The notes: generated from the letters alone by a model not told the origin. Positions 1 to 9,943 are shown, numbered from the stretch's first letter. The stretch is 64,000 nucleotides of DNA from Candidatus Poribacteria bacterium (GCA_021162805.1 JAGGXZ010000190.1:1-64000); one strand, 5' to 3'. A program made the numbers and translations.

Positions 1-3000
1 CCATCGGTGCCATAGGCGGTTTCAGGTAATCAGGCGTTGGGGCTCGATCGGGTAGATCCGCAGGTGCGGGGATGGTCAGGGTCACATCTGCTTGATTTGT
101 CTTAAGCCAATACCCTTCCCATGGCTCTAGGGTATCGTCGCTTGAAACGGTCTGATACTCATCTGATACCTCTATGCCGGCCTGTTTCTTCGTACCCTTC
201 TCTTCCTCCGTGACGATCTTCCATCTGTATAGTGTTCCCTCCACAATCCCATCGCTAACTGCGTTATCAAACGGCTCCCCATTTATCTTCAGGTCGGATA
301 CCTTGACGGGCTTGATGAAGGGGTTACCTATGGGGTGCCATCCGGGGGATTGGAGCGTGAGCGTCACGTCGCCCTGATTCATCGCCCCTCCGACGTCGAC
401 CTCCACGTCCTCAGCCAGCCTAGTGAAATATCCATGGCCTGTCTGTAGGGCAACCTCTCCGATGTCATAGGGGTAGACCTTATATCCTCCGCTTTGAGTG
501 TCGTATTGGAACATCTGGAACGGATCGATGTCATCACCGAGGTTGACGAAGGGTTCAGCCCGTTGGGGTGTTATGGGGACGGAGAAGAACTTCCAACCAG
601 AAGTTCCTTTTTCCCATTCCGTTGCCACATACTCCGCTTTCTGCACGTCCAGTCGGAAGTATCTGGAGCTTTCGCCCTGATTCGTGTATTGATATGCCAC
701 CACGTAGCCGATCTCGCCAGTGACGGAGTCTGTAGGCGCCTGGGTTGGATCGAGGGTGATGACGTTTGATACGTTCCCCTGTTGGTCGAACTCCACCAAT
801 CGTAGAATCTGATATTGACGTGTCGTCTTGGTGAGCCTAACGGACGGCTGGTATTCGAGCGTGACGGTGGCCCCCTGTTTGGCGTTATCGATGACGAAGA
901 ACCAGTGGTGTGCCAATCTGCCGTCTGCGGGGCGGATATCACGGTCAAACCCGTTCTTCTTGTCCCCATCAATGAGGAAGGACAAACTTATTGGGGATTG
1001 GGAGGTCGAGGTCAGAGCGGGAACGGCTCTGACGTCCTTTTCATCCTTACCGTCGGTAGCTCCGTATTCAACTCCGGCTATGTTGTTGGAATCGGTTGTG
1101 ACCCCATCGGTGACCCTCCAGTTGAGAGACCATGTTGGCTCGAATGGCGCGTCGGTTGTTCGGAAGGTCCATATGAAGGTGTTGTCCAGGGGATTTCCCG
1201 CAAGGTCATGGACGTCCGTCTTTATCTCGACGCGGTAGAAACCATTGGGCTTGAAAGGCGTGATGGGCACGAACACGGCTTTTCGGAGCGCTGGGCTGTA
1301 GGAGACGTATCCAGATACCATCTTACCTCCATCCAGGAGATCCGTGACATAGAAGGTTCTATCTGAAAAGTCGGTCGCCCTCATGTCATCGGTGAAGGTG
1401 ACGCTGAGCTCTCCGTGGTAGATCCTCTCGCTATCCCTTGCCTGATAGTCGGGGACGGTGCACAGAACTGACGGCTTGGCGTCATCCACCATGAAGGTGA
1501 CGAACGGCGGGTCAAGGTCTTTGTTGGAGGCCTTGTCCTCGGCGACAGCTCTCAGGGCGTATTCGCCAACGCCGAGGTTCCGTATCTGATCCTCCGGCCA
1601 CCTGAATGTGAACTCCCTTCTGGGGGGTCTTCTGTCGAGCCTGTCGAACACTGTGACGTTGGAGTTATCCTTTTCTTCCTCCCACTCCATGCCTGAAAGG
1701 TCACACCATTCCTCCCATACGCCGTCGGGCCGCTTGGATCGGATCTGGAGCTGTATCTTAGCGATATCCATGTCTTCGGAGACGACCTCGATTTTGAACG
1801 GATTATCTGATGGGAAGAATTCGGGGCTGATTCGTTCGCCATCATATGGGGCGACCACGACAGCCCTGGGCGCCCTAAGATCGGCGAACTTCGGGTAGAG
1901 TGTGACCGATCGGTTGATGTGTTGATCTCCCTCCTCCTCAGCGATAATCCTAACCGTGTACTGCTTCTCACCTGAGTTATCTTTGTCGGCTTCGGGCGGA
2001 TAGACGGAGACGTTAACGTAAGCGATGGAACCTTGCTTGGTGAGTTTCACCCTGTAGGGGGCCATATCTCCGTTGAACCTGACCGTGGGGTTATCCTCCT
2101 CGCCGTCGTTGAGCCGTTCGTACATGATGAAGTTGATATAGCCATTGTTTTCTAAAGATCGCTGCCCCGTGTATGTAAGCTTAACCTTATAGTGGGCGCC
2201 TTCATGATAGTCGAAGGTATCCGCGGTGTTTTGAACGAGTTCCATGGTGAAGTCCACGGCTTTGTTGGTGCCCGCCTCCCATGGATCGGATGTGTAGCTT
2301 CCGGGGTCTTGGAAGAAGATGGGCGTTCCCCATCTGGGATCGGCGCCGACCCTAACGGCGAGGTTATCTCCTACGTCGTCGTCCTGGAGAACGAACCCAA
2401 CTTTCTGTTCCGTGCCCTTTCCACCTTCCCAGTTTCTGCCAAGCGTGTGAGTGGTAGTTAGACCGGCGGATGAGGTAAGAGCGAACTCTATGAAAGCCCC
2501 TGAGCCGAAAAAGTTGGCGCCAGCGCTGACGATGGATGAGTTGCTTATCGAAGTGGAGGAGCCAACGCTCGTGTCAATCGAGTAATAGGAGAAATCTCCG
2601 GCTTGAATCTTACGGGAATATTCAAAAGCGGGACCGGCGCTGAAAATGAGCATATCCATATCCTTCAGGTTATGATCTTTGGCGAAATCGTCGAACGTTT
2701 TCCTTTTGCTCTCATCCGGATCGTGCAGATATGGGACGTAGTCCCTGTTCCAGATGTAGGCGAGGTTATTCTCAAGCAGAGTATTCCATGTGTTATAGGC
2801 GTTCTGGAGTTTCTTCTTCTCCTCCTGCCTATCGGGGTCATCTCCGATATCATTTATCGTCCTTTGCAGATCATCTATGATGTTCTCGATATCCCGGATG
2901 GTATAGATATACTGGTTGCTAACATCGAGTATGTCATATGTTTTAACCTCCTCTGTCGAGAGTTCCCATTTTCGTTCGTTCTTGTTCCATCGGATGCCCA

Positions 3001-6000
3001 TGAAGTATTTGGTCTGCAGTCCTAAGGTCCATCCTTCACCGAAGTAGATATCGCCTTTACCGGGGCCAACCAGGTCTGGTAGGGTGTCATCGGAAGGCGT
3101 CCTTAGCTGACGGTTCGGCGTGATCTCATACTGGACGAAATGCCCGAAACCTGGTATCGTATCTCCTCTCTTGAATCCCCAGGCTGTCACACCTATTTTA
3201 GCCAGCAGCAGGAGGTAGGATAAAGGTCCACTGAAGACCAATGTTGATCCTGTTACACCGGCGTAAGCGGCGCCTATGATAAACTTGTGTTGCACGGAGT
3301 CGGGCTCCTCATAGCTTAAAAGCCCCTTATCCTTCAGATCCTTAAATTCGGATTCGGAATCCGGCGATTTCTCAAACTTGAAACCCTCTATGGATCGCTC
3401 GTCGCTCCATGGTAACGGATAAACCGGTATCTCCTTATCCTTGATCTTTATACGCATATCCGTGATTATGCCTTTGACGGTCATCGTATCGTCCAGGAAA
3501 GAATAGCTGTGGTCCCCTGGAGGATCGTGCAGGACGGTATAGTTGACCACCGGAACGGAGACGATCTTTGCTGCTCCACCTTTTGAGACCACCCCCAACA
3601 CGGTCACCTCTTTGGTCACCGTATCGCTGTCTTCATATCCCTCGGCTTCAGCCCAGAAGGTAACCGTCTTCGGCGCCGCAAGAGGCGGGTCGTCGTCCGT
3701 CTGTTTGGGCAATCCTGCTATAATTGTGTATTCCGTTTTGCCCTGATCCCCCTCAGGCTTATAATCGGTCACGACCTCTATCCTCTGTTCCTCCGCCTCA
3801 TCAGGGGTCATCATGCTGACGTTATCAGTCACATGTAGGACGAAATTCTTCACGGGATGTCCATTTGCAGTGGCTTCGATGGTATAGGTATGTGAGCGGG
3901 GTTTGGGCGGATAATAGTACATGTATCCTTCAGGGTTATCGTTTTCGGTCAGGCCGAAGAGCTCCAGGAACTTCTGGCTTTCGACATCGAATAGCTTAGG
4001 ATCTGGATAGACCGCCAGTTCTATCCTAACCGGTATGATCATGGTGACCTTGCCATCTTCCCCCGTCAGATCCACCTCTTTTCTCTCCGGCTTAGCTCCC
4101 TTGATATATACGGTATACTTGCCCGGGTTAAGCGTGAGTTTAAGCGTCCCTAACTCATCACCCTCCTGAACGACAGGCTCGTCGTTCACCGCCCCGTTAG
4201 TTCCCTCGACTGTGACCTTGATCGGATCGCCGGCGTTGGAGAAGTTATCCGGGTATTTGGCTATCGGGTTCCCGCCGGAGTCCTGGACGATCACCGTCAG
4301 CTCCCTGGTCGTATAATCGACGAAGTCGATATCGGTTCGAGCCCTATCGATGGTGATGAGGCCCGTGTCCGGATCATAGCCGTCCGGCGGTGTGTGGGTC
4401 GTATCGTCCGAATTGGTTCCCGCCAGGCGGATATCATGCCCCTCCTTCTCGGCGAGGAAGAGATATTTCCCGGCGAACAGCGGAAGGCTGTAATTCGTGT
4501 TAGCGGGGGAGGAAAGCGATTTCGTGCTGGGCAACGATCTTATAAGGCTGGTGGAACCGACGGGCTGGGCGGTCACCTTGACCCCGCTGACCAGGACATC
4601 AGCCTCGTTCTTCTTGATGCTATAGACGATCCGTCCGCCGACGGAGAAGACGCTGAGGTCAACGAAGTCAACTGCGAGTTGATTCGGCAGATCAAGCGTG
4701 AGCTCGACAACCTGGACGGCCTTCTTGAACTCGTGAGCTTTGTCCCCCTCGCCCTTACTGGCCCGGATCCGGTAGCTCCCGAGCGGCAGGTGGGTGAACT
4801 CATAATATCCCTTATCGTCCGTCTCCGTCCATATGCAGCCAGAGCCGACATGCATCCGATCATCGGAGTTCGCCGCCCGAATGAGCGCGTTTTCATCGAC
4901 ATGGCTTGAGGTGAGCGTCAATCGCACCCCTTTCACAGGGGTGCGCAGGTCGGCGGCTCGGACATACCCTGCGATCTTACCTGAGATCGCCTTAACACGC
5001 GTTACAGCCATCGTGCTCCATTTTCCGTACTCGGAGCGCACCTTCAACCCCACCTCATAATTCCCGGGCTCGGGGAACTCATACGTTGGGTTCCAGATGC
5101 CATGTACAACCACCGGATGTCCTTCAGAGGCCCAGGCATCAGCGGTATTGAGTAGAGATCCGTTATGTCCTTGCCCAGTTTCGTCATTAACGGTGTCTCC
5201 CTCACCCTCATCGAACTTCCAATAGAGCACGAGTCCGCTCTCGTTACCGATAAGTTCACCGTCCATATCGCTTCGGATCTCGTCGCCCGTTCGGACGACG
5301 TTCCAGATCATCACCTCATCTATGAAACCTACAAACGCCTCTCCGAAGCTACCCTGCGGCTGACCTACGATTAGGGTACCACCCTGGGTTAACGTCTCAT
5401 CCCGAGCGACCGTGACCGAGTAGTCCTTAACCTCGGCGCCATCCTCATAGAGTTTGAACTGTCCATCTGAGCTTTGCCACGTTATGGCTATGTGATGCCA
5501 TCTGCCATCGTTGACAGGCACCTTCGTTGAACTGTCGCTGGGCGTTACCTGTTCACCGGCGATGCGGAATTTGAGGTCACCATAGTCGTAGATCAGGAGA
5601 TCGTCCGCGCTTCCATAGGAGATAGGGGTTCCCTTTTTAGCTTTATCCGACGATCGCATCCAGAATTCCACCGTGATGGCATTTGTGGGGAAGTCGCTGA
5701 AGCTATTCAATTCGACGTGATCATTTCCGCCGTTCAATTTCAGCGAACAGCCACCGTTGTCCGGGAAAAACCACGTCCAGTCCTTGATGTGTCCTATATC
5801 GTCCGCCTCAACGAAATCGGGATCGTTCCCCTCGAACTGGATCGGCGAATAGTTTCCACCCTGGATGCCCCCCCTATATGGTCCTCCGGGCATCGCCGTG
5901 GGCACACCGGATTCGATCTTCACATCCACGAACCCGGTTTTCTCAAGGATCAACCCTTCCGGAGTGGTCACCGTGACGGTGAAAGCCGCCTTATGGGTTC

Positions 6001-8104
6001 CCTCCTCGGTCCACGTGTATTCCGCCTCGCCGTTGCCCGTCGTGTCTATGGGTTCTCCCGGCGTCCACATCATATTTCTAACCCTATGTTCGTTGTTCAG
6101 GTTTTCCGTTCGTGCGCCGAAGCCGAACAGGTTGTGGGTTGAATCGTTCATGCGGCTTTGATAGGCGTCTCCGACGTCATATTCCAGCTTCAGCTTATGA
6201 TCCATATAGACCTGGAACTTCCCCTGCTTGAACACGATCCTGAACGGCCGCCACTGGGCGTTATCGAGCGGTTTCGTCAGATCCACAGTCTTCAAGCGGC
6301 TGCCGTTATCGAGGAGCTGGATCTGTTCATCCCGCTCGTCGAAAGCAATAGTATACTGACCTTTCGCGTCGTTTTCCGATGTCGGCGTACCGGTGGCCCA
6401 GAGATAAACGTAGAAGGCGTCAGCATGACTACCTCCGCCTGACCAAAACTCGCCCGTCACGCTGAAGTCATCGCTCATAGGCATGTTAACGTATTCGACC
6501 TGACCGTTTTGGGCCTCCGTCAATCTGATATAATCTCCTTCATCCACGGCATCGCCCTTGAGCTGCGGGATGGGGATATCGCCGTTGACGCGCCATCGAT
6601 ACTCCACAGAGGCGCCTGGATAGCTGGTGGTGTTGGTGAGATTACCCTTAAGTCTAATCGGTTTATTCGTCCTTCCCGAATATTGTCCGTTTATTCCTCC
6701 CGGGTCCAGTTGGGGGATGGGGTAAACGGCCACTGTAAAGGTCTTCTCCTCGCTCTCGATGCCGTAGTTGGTGACCGCTTTACACTTGAGCTGATAGCTT
6801 TGAGCTGAGTTCCACGTGTAGGAGACCACCTCATCCCTTCCCTGTTCCAGCTCGGTGTTGTCGAAACTCCAGATGAATTTATCGATCTCATCGACGCTAT
6901 TCTTCGCCTCGCCGTTCGCCATCAGGCGGACCGGCTGTCCCGCAACTCCGATGTATTTGCCGTTATACCAGAAGACATCCCCTGAATCGATGACGTCCTG
7001 AGGGGGTGCGTCGGAGACCGTCGGGCGTTGCCAGACGCGAACGGGGATCTCCAGCATTTCCGATATTATCGTCTCCTTCATCTTAGTGGAGCTTGAATTT
7101 TTCTTGTAGAGCACGTAGCAGTAGATTACATAGTCGCTGGCAGATTTATTGAAAGTGTAACTCATATTGGGCTCAGTTGTTTCGCACGTGAGATCCGAGA
7201 AAGATGGTTTAGGATTAGTCGCCAGCGGTATATTTTCGGGATCGGTCCAATAATACTCACGGTAGGGGTACCCCGAACCGCTTAGATCATCGGCCTCTAT
7301 GGTGAAAGATCTACTCTCATCTCCCAGCGGGACGTTCACCTTTTGGTTCGGTCCCATCTCGGGTGAGACGAGCCGGAGTTGCGGTGGGTGCTGCTGGCTC
7401 AGGTGGAGATAGACCCGAACGTAGTCGATATCTATCTCCGCGTCGTCATCATCAGGTGCTGATCCGTATCCATCAGGGGCGTAAATCCTCACATGGATCT
7501 CATATGGGCTGTTGCCGTCCGGGGAGCCGATGCGATATTGACTCTGATCGGTGTAGACGTCATATAATGTTGTGCTCTTATAGTGATAATCGTTGTTGGC
7601 GATGTTGTTCAGGAACTCCCCCTTCTCATCGTACTCCGCATTTCGGAAATCCCTGACGTAAAACTTCGGCGGACGGTCCTCATTGCCGTACTTCGAATCC
7701 CCGTAATCTGTTCCGTCATATTTTATTTCGATCGAAATCCACTTGATAAGCCTATGGTCATATAGCTCCTGCGGCACTTTAAAGAAATAAGCGACCTTCG
7801 CATCGGAGAGGCGGATGGCGTGGCCTAGATCCTTACACTGCCAATCGCCGCCGTTCTCCTTGTAGTAATTGTACTCCTGCCCTTTGGCCTCCATCACATA
7901 TTTGTTTCCATCATACTGGCCCTTGTCTATGACTATGCCACCATTCTCATCATAGTAGCCATTAGTTGTATCTGTGTGATTCTCATCTCGATAGTGAGTT
8001 TCCCACGCAAGCGCTTGATTAAATCCGAGCGTCCCTATCGCTGAGACGATAAGGATTAAGACCAGAAATAAATGCCTGTAGGCCTCGGTCCTATTCACCT
8101 TCAT
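1..8104 (-). CDS. Giant secreted LamG / Ig-like surface protein, C-terminus beyond window
   Basis: An uninterrupted reading frame of 2701 codons runs from an ATG at 8104 to the left edge, with no in-frame stop seen; the C-terminus is missing. The start has a good GGAGG site at 8114-8118. The first 33 residues are a signal peptide (basic N-end, hydrophobic core, cleavage after ALA). Recognisable parts are a LamG/concanavalin-like domain near residues 785-985, a carboxypeptidase-regulatory-like beta module near 1038-1120, a second such module near 1310-1345, a hydrophobic stretch near 1605-1648 followed by a charged helical stretch, and a Big_5-type Ig-like domain near 2208-2315. The far end holds beta modules of the type found before C-terminal sorting regions. 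I infer a cell-surface or released adhesin or glycan-binding protein. It is probably controlled by the sigma54 regulator encoded just upstream. No catalytic site was recognised. Confidence 0.85.
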   Translation of the reverse strand, partial: MKVNRTEAYRHLFLVLILIVSAIGTLGFNQALAWETHYRDENHTDTTNGYYDENGGIVIDKGQYDGNKYVMEAKGQEYNYYKENGGDWQCKDLGHAIRLSDAKVAYFFKVPQELYDHRLIKWISIEIKYDGTDYGDSKYGNEDRPPKFYVRDFRNAEYDEKGEFLNNIANNDYHYKSTTLYDVYTDQSQYRIGSPDGNSPYEIHVRIYAPDGYGSAPDDDDAEIDIDYVRVYLHLSQQHPPQLRLVSPEMGPNQKVNVPLGDESRSFTIEADDLSGSGYPYREYYWTDPENIPLATNPKPSFSDLTCETTEPNMSYTFNKSASDYVIYCYVLYKKNSSSTKMKETIISEMLEIPVRVWQRPTVSDAPPQDVIDSGDVFWYNGKYIGVAGQPVRLMANGEAKNSVDEIDKFIWSFDNTELEQGRDEVVSYTWNSAQSYQLKCKAVTNYGIESEEKTFTVAVYPIPQLDPGGINGQYSGRTNKPIRLKGNLTNTTSYPGASVEYRWRVNGDIPIPQLKGDAVDEGDYIRLTEAQNGQVEYVNMPMSDDFSVTGEFWSGGGSHADAFYVYLWATGTPTSENDAKGQYTIAFDERDEQIQLLDNGSRLKTVDLTKPLDNAQWRPFRIVFKQGKFQVYMDHKLKLEYDVGDAYQSRMNDSTHNLFGFGARTENLNNEHRVRNMMWTPGEPIDTTGNGEAEYTWTEEGTHKAAFTVTVTTPEGLILEKTGFVDVKIESGVPTAMPGGPYRGGIQGGNYSPIQFEGNDPDFVEADDIGHIKDWTWFFPDNGGCSLKLNGGNDHVELNSFSDFPTNAITVEFWMRSSDKAKKGTPISYGSADDLLIYDYGDLKFRIAGEQVTPSDSSTKVPVNDGRWHHIAITWQSSDGQFKLYEDGAEVKDYSVTVARDETLTQGGTLIVGQPQGSFGEAFVGFIDEVMIWNVVRTGDEIRSDMDGELIGNESGLVLYWKFDEGEGDTVNDETGQGHNGSLLNTADAWASEGHPVVVHGIWNPTYEFPEPGNYEVGLKVRSEYGKWSTMAVTRVKAISGKIAGYVRAADLRTPVKGVRLTLTSSHVDENALIRAANSDDRMHVGSGCIWTETDDKGYYEFTHLPLGSYRIRASKGEGDKAHEFKKAVQVVELTLDLPNQLAVDFVDLSVFSVGGRIVYSIKKNEADVLVSGVKVTAQPVGSTSLIRSLPSTKSLSSPANTNYSLPLFAGKYLFLAEKEGHDIRLAGTNSDDTTHTPPDGYDPDTGLITIDRARTDIDFVDYTTRELTVIVQDSGGNPIAKYPDNFSNAGDPIKVTVEGTNGAVNDEPVVQEGDELGTLKLTLNPGKYTVYIKGAKPERKEVDLTGEDGKVTMIIPVRIELAVYPDPKLFDVESQKFLELFGLTENDNPEGYMYYYPPKPRSHTYTIEATANGHPVKNFVLHVTDNVSMMTPDEAEEQRIEVVTDYKPEGDQGKTEYTIIAGLPKQTDDDPPLAAPKTVTFWAEAEGYEDSDTVTKEVTVLGVVSKGGAAKIVSVPVVNYTVLHDPPGDHSYSFLDDTMTVKGIITDMRIKIKDKEIPVYPLPWSDERSIEGFKFEKSPDSESEFKDLKDKGLLSYEEPDSVQHKFIIGAAYAGVTGSTLVFSGPLSYLLLLAKIGVTAWGFKRGDTIPGFGHFVQYEITPNRQLRTPSDDTLPDLVGPGKGDIYFGEGWTLGLQTKYFMGIRWNKNERKWELSTEEVKTYDILDVSNQYIYTIRDIENIIDDLQRTINDIGDDPDRQEEKKKLQNAYNTWNTLLENNLAYIWNRDYVPYLHDPDESKRKTFDDFAKDHNLKDMDMLIFSAGPAFEYSRKIQAGDFSYYSIDTSVGSSTSISNSSIVSAGANFFGSGAFIEFALTSSAGLTTTHTLGRNWEGGKGTEQKVGFVLQDDDVGDNLAVRVGADPRWGTPIFFQDPGSYTSDPWEAGTNKAVDFTMELVQNTADTFDYHEGAHYKVKLTYTGQRSLENNGYINFIMYERLNDGEEDNPTVRFNGDMAPYRVKLTKQGSIAYVNVSVYPPEADKDNSGEKQYTVRIIAEEEGDQHINRSVTLYPKFADLRAPRAVVVAPYDGERISPEFFPSDNPFKIEVVSEDMDIAKIQLQIRSKRPDGVWEEWCDLSGMEWEEEKDNSNVTVFDRLDRRPPRREFTFRWPEDQIRNLGVGEYALRAVAEDKASNKDLDPPFVTFMVDDAKPSVLCTVPDYQARDSERIYHGELSVTFTDDMRATDFSDRTFYVTDLLDGGKMVSGYVSYSPALRKAVFVPITPFKPNGFYRVEIKTDVHDLAGNPLDNTFIWTFRTTDAPFEPTWSLNWRVTDGVTTDSNNIAGVEYGATDGKDEKDVRAVPALTSTSQSPISLSFLIDGDKKNGFDRDIRPADGRLAHHWFFVIDNAKQGATVTLEYQPSVRLTKTTRQYQILRLVEFDQQGNVSNVITLDPTQAPTDSVTGEIGYVVAYQYTNQGESSRYFRLDVQKAEYVATEWEKGTSGWKFFSVPITPQRAEPFVNLGDDIDPFQMFQYDTQSGGYKVYPYDIGEVALQTGHGYFTRLAEDVEVDVGGAMNQGDVTLTLQSPGWHPIGNPFIKPVKVSDLKINGEPFDNAVSDGIVEGTLYRWKIVTEEEKGTKKQAGIEVSDEYQTVSSDDTLEPWEGYWLKTNQADVTLTIPAPADLPDRAPTPDYLKPPMAPM

Positions 8105-8132
8105 AGCGCTGTTCCTCCATTTTGAAGCTAAG

Positions 8133-8167
8133 GGGATGGTTCATATACCTAGGTTATGAGCCATCCC
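8133..8167 (-). other. Leader hairpin before the giant gene
   Basis: The arms 8133-8145 and 8155-8167 form a 13-bp stem with one imperfect pair and a 9-base loop. The hairpin sits about 15 bases upstream of the ribosome site of the giant gene and inside its predicted 5' leader. No T-run follows on either strand, so a simple terminator is unlikely. It could stabilise the mRNA, gate translation or be a protein-binding dyad. An AAGCTAAG direct repeat flanks it (8125-8132 and 8168-8175). Confidence 0.5.
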
Positions 8168-8194
8168 AAGCTAAGTCGCTTATGCTTAGGGTAA

Positions 8195-8209
8195 GCAAGG
8201 TGCATGCCT
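8195..8209 (-). promoter_or_regulatory. Sigma54 (-24/-12) promoter of the giant gene
   Basis: Read on the minus strand, the sequence AGGCATGCACCTTGCT has GG at 8208-8207 and GC at 8196-8195 separated by exactly ten bases. It fits the sigma54 consensus TGGCAYRNNNNTTGCW at all but the first base. Transcription would begin near 8184, about 80 bases before the ATG at 8104. The adjacent gene encodes a GAFTGA-bearing sigma54 activator, which makes this reading much stronger than the motif alone. Confidence 0.72.
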
Positions 8210-8259
8210 AAGGGGAATTCAGGATATACGCCGATTCCGGAAAGGCGGGGCGCTATTAA

Positions 8260-8314
8260 CATGTTATTAAAACACGAATAGCATGTTAATAAGGTGTTAA
8301 TAGGCATGTTAAGG
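8260..8314 (-). repeat. Helically phased CATGTTAATA repeats, probable activator-binding array
   Basis: Units begin at 8260 (CATGTTATTA), 8282 (CATGTTAATA), 8293 (GGTGTTAATA) and 8305 (CATGTTAAGG). A degenerate unit sits at 8271. The steps are 11-12 bp, one helical turn, and 8257-8266 is a perfect TAACATGTTA palindrome. The array lies about 50-105 bp upstream of the sigma54 promoter and overlaps the stop codon of the regulator gene. This is where an enhancer-binding protein would be expected to sit. Binding by the adjacent regulator is inferred. Confidence 0.6.
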
Positions 8315-9943
8315 GAGCCTATATCGCGCCCAACGCCGTTCCCCCTCGCGTTTGAGCAGGCCGTACTCATACAGCTTGTTCAAAAGGTAGGAGGCGCGGC
8401 GCAGATCTACCGAAAGCAGGTGCTGGCACTCCGAGTTGCTGATGCTCCCATGTTTCTCCACATATTCCAATATCCTCTCCTCGTCACTCACCCCATCACC
8501 CGAAGAGCGTTTTTGAGCCCGTTTGACGACGAGCTCTCTGAGATATTCGAGATCAGATAGAGCTCCGTCGATTTGACCGGCCGAGATAATGGCGGGGGAT
8601 GAGGAAATTCCACCGTATGTGATGAAGTACAGATGTTCCGGTCGAATGACCCCATCGCCGCTCTTAATCAGCGCATGCTCGATGATGTTCTTCAGCTCGC
8701 GAACGTTCCCAGGGAAGCTGTATCTCTCCAGCAAAGAGAGGGCTTCAGGGGTGATGGCCGGTTCCTTTATCCCCATCTCCGAGGCGAACATATGCAGGAA
8801 ATGCTCGGTGAGAAGCGGTATGTCCTCTCTATGCTCCCTCAGAGGAGGTATGGTAACGGTGAACCGGGCAAGGCGGAAGTAAAGATCCTCCCGGAAACTG
8901 CCCTCGGCGATCTTAGCCTTGAGGTTCTGGTTCGTCGCGGCCAGTATTCTCACGTCAACCTGTCTCTCACGCGTGCTCCCGACGGGGAGGATCAAGCCCG
9001 TTTCAATGGCACGCAGCAGCTTAGGCTGCAGATCCAGCGGCATATCGCCGATCTCGTCCAGGAAGAGCGTCCCCCCATCTGCCAGCTCAAAATATCCCTT
9101 ACGGCTGGAGGTGGCTCCGGTGAACGCACCTCTCACATGCCCGAAAAAGGCCGACTCGGCCAGGTCCCTGGGAACGGTCGAGCAGTTGACGGCGATGAAG
9201 GGACCTTTCGAACGCTTGCCGCCGAAATGTATCGCCCGTGCGATCAGCTCCTTGCCGGTTCCGCTTTCCCCCATGATCAACACGCTCGTCCTCTCCACGC
9301 TCTGGAGCTTACGGACGTCATCCAATATTCCGGCGATGGTTTTACTTTTGCCGATGAAGCTCTCGATCCCCCAACGTTCGGCCTCCCGCTGAGAGATGAG
9401 CGTGAGATGTTCGTCCACCCTCTGAAAGGCCTCCTCCGCCCGATCGCGGGCCACCTCCGCCTCTCTGCGCCTGGCGATCTCCTGTTGAAGCCGTCGATTG
9501 GCCTGCTCCAACTCAGCGGCCCGTTTCTCCAACTCGCGGTTCCTCTCCTCCAGTTTATCCCTCAGTAGCTTGATCTCGATATGGGTTTTGACCCTGAGCA
9601 GCACCTCCTCGGTCTCATATGGCTTGGTGATATAGTCCACTCCGCCCACTCGGAACCCTTCGAGGATGCCTTCCTTGTCATCCCGCATCGTCACGAAGAT
9701 CACGGGGATATGACGTGTGGTCTCGTCCTCCTTCAGCCTGCGGCACACCTCAAAGCCGTCCATCCCCGGCATCAGGACGTCCAGGAGGATCAGATCCGGC
9801 AGGACGCCCTTTGCCGTTCTCAACGCCGCCTTGCCGCTGGAGGCGCCGAGGATGCTATAGCCCTCTGGCTCCAGAACATCACGCAACACCTTCAGGTTCG
9901 CCGGAACGTCATCTACGATAAGGATCAAAGGCTGTCTATTCAT
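8309..9943 (-). CDS. NtrC-family sigma54 response regulator with winged-helix C-terminus
   Basis: A 544-residue transcription activator. The N-terminal receiver domain has its phospho-acceptor Asp in LLDVLMP near residue 55 and a conserved KP near 110. A long coiled coil (about 125-190) follows. The AAA+ domain (about 195-430) shows Walker A GESGTGKE, the sigma54-contact motif GAFTGA, Walker B LFLDEIGD and the R-finger region. The C-terminus (about 460-544) is not the usual Fis helix. It reads like a winged helix (SNSECQHLL, then RRASYLLNKLYEYGLL, then a basic wing). The ATG at 9943 is chosen because AGAGG lies nine bases upstream; a TTG at 9952 is possible. The gene overlaps the kinase gene by eight bases, so the two are translationally coupled and form a cognate pair. 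The likely target is the sigma54 promoter immediately downstream. Confidence 0.93.
   Translation of the reverse strand: MNRQPLILIVDDVPANLKVLRDVLEPEGYSILGASSGKAALRTAKGVLPDLILLDVLMPGMDGFEVCRRLKEDETTRHIPVIFVTMRDDKEGILEGFRVGGVDYITKPYETEEVLLRVKTHIEIKLLRDKLEERNRELEKRAAELEQANRRLQQEIARRREAEVARDRAEEAFQRVDEHLTLISQREAERWGIESFIGKSKTIAGILDDVRKLQSVERTSVLIMGESGTGKELIARAIHFGGKRSKGPFIAVNCSTVPRDLAESAFFGHVRGAFTGATSSRKGYFELADGGTLFLDEIGDMPLDLQPKLLRAIETGLILPVGSTRERQVDVRILAATNQNLKAKIAEGSFREDLYFRLARFTVTIPPLREHREDIPLLTEHFLHMFASEMGIKEPAITPEALSLLERYSFPGNVRELKNIIEHALIKSGDGVIRPEHLYFITYGGISSSPAIISAGQIDGALSDLEYLRELVVKRAQKRSSGDGVSDEERILEYVEKHGSISNSECQHLLSVDLRRASYLLNKLYEYGLLKREGERRWARYRLP

Noticed and set aside
494-7656. Many plus-strand frames of 60-190 codons across the first 8 kb
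   Set aside because: All lie opposite the single long minus-strand frame of the giant protein, whose translation shows clear domains and a signal peptide; the plus-strand translations show none.
8633-9568. A 311-codon plus-strand frame
   Set aside because: It is antisense to the AAA+ domain of the response regulator and has no recognisable domain.
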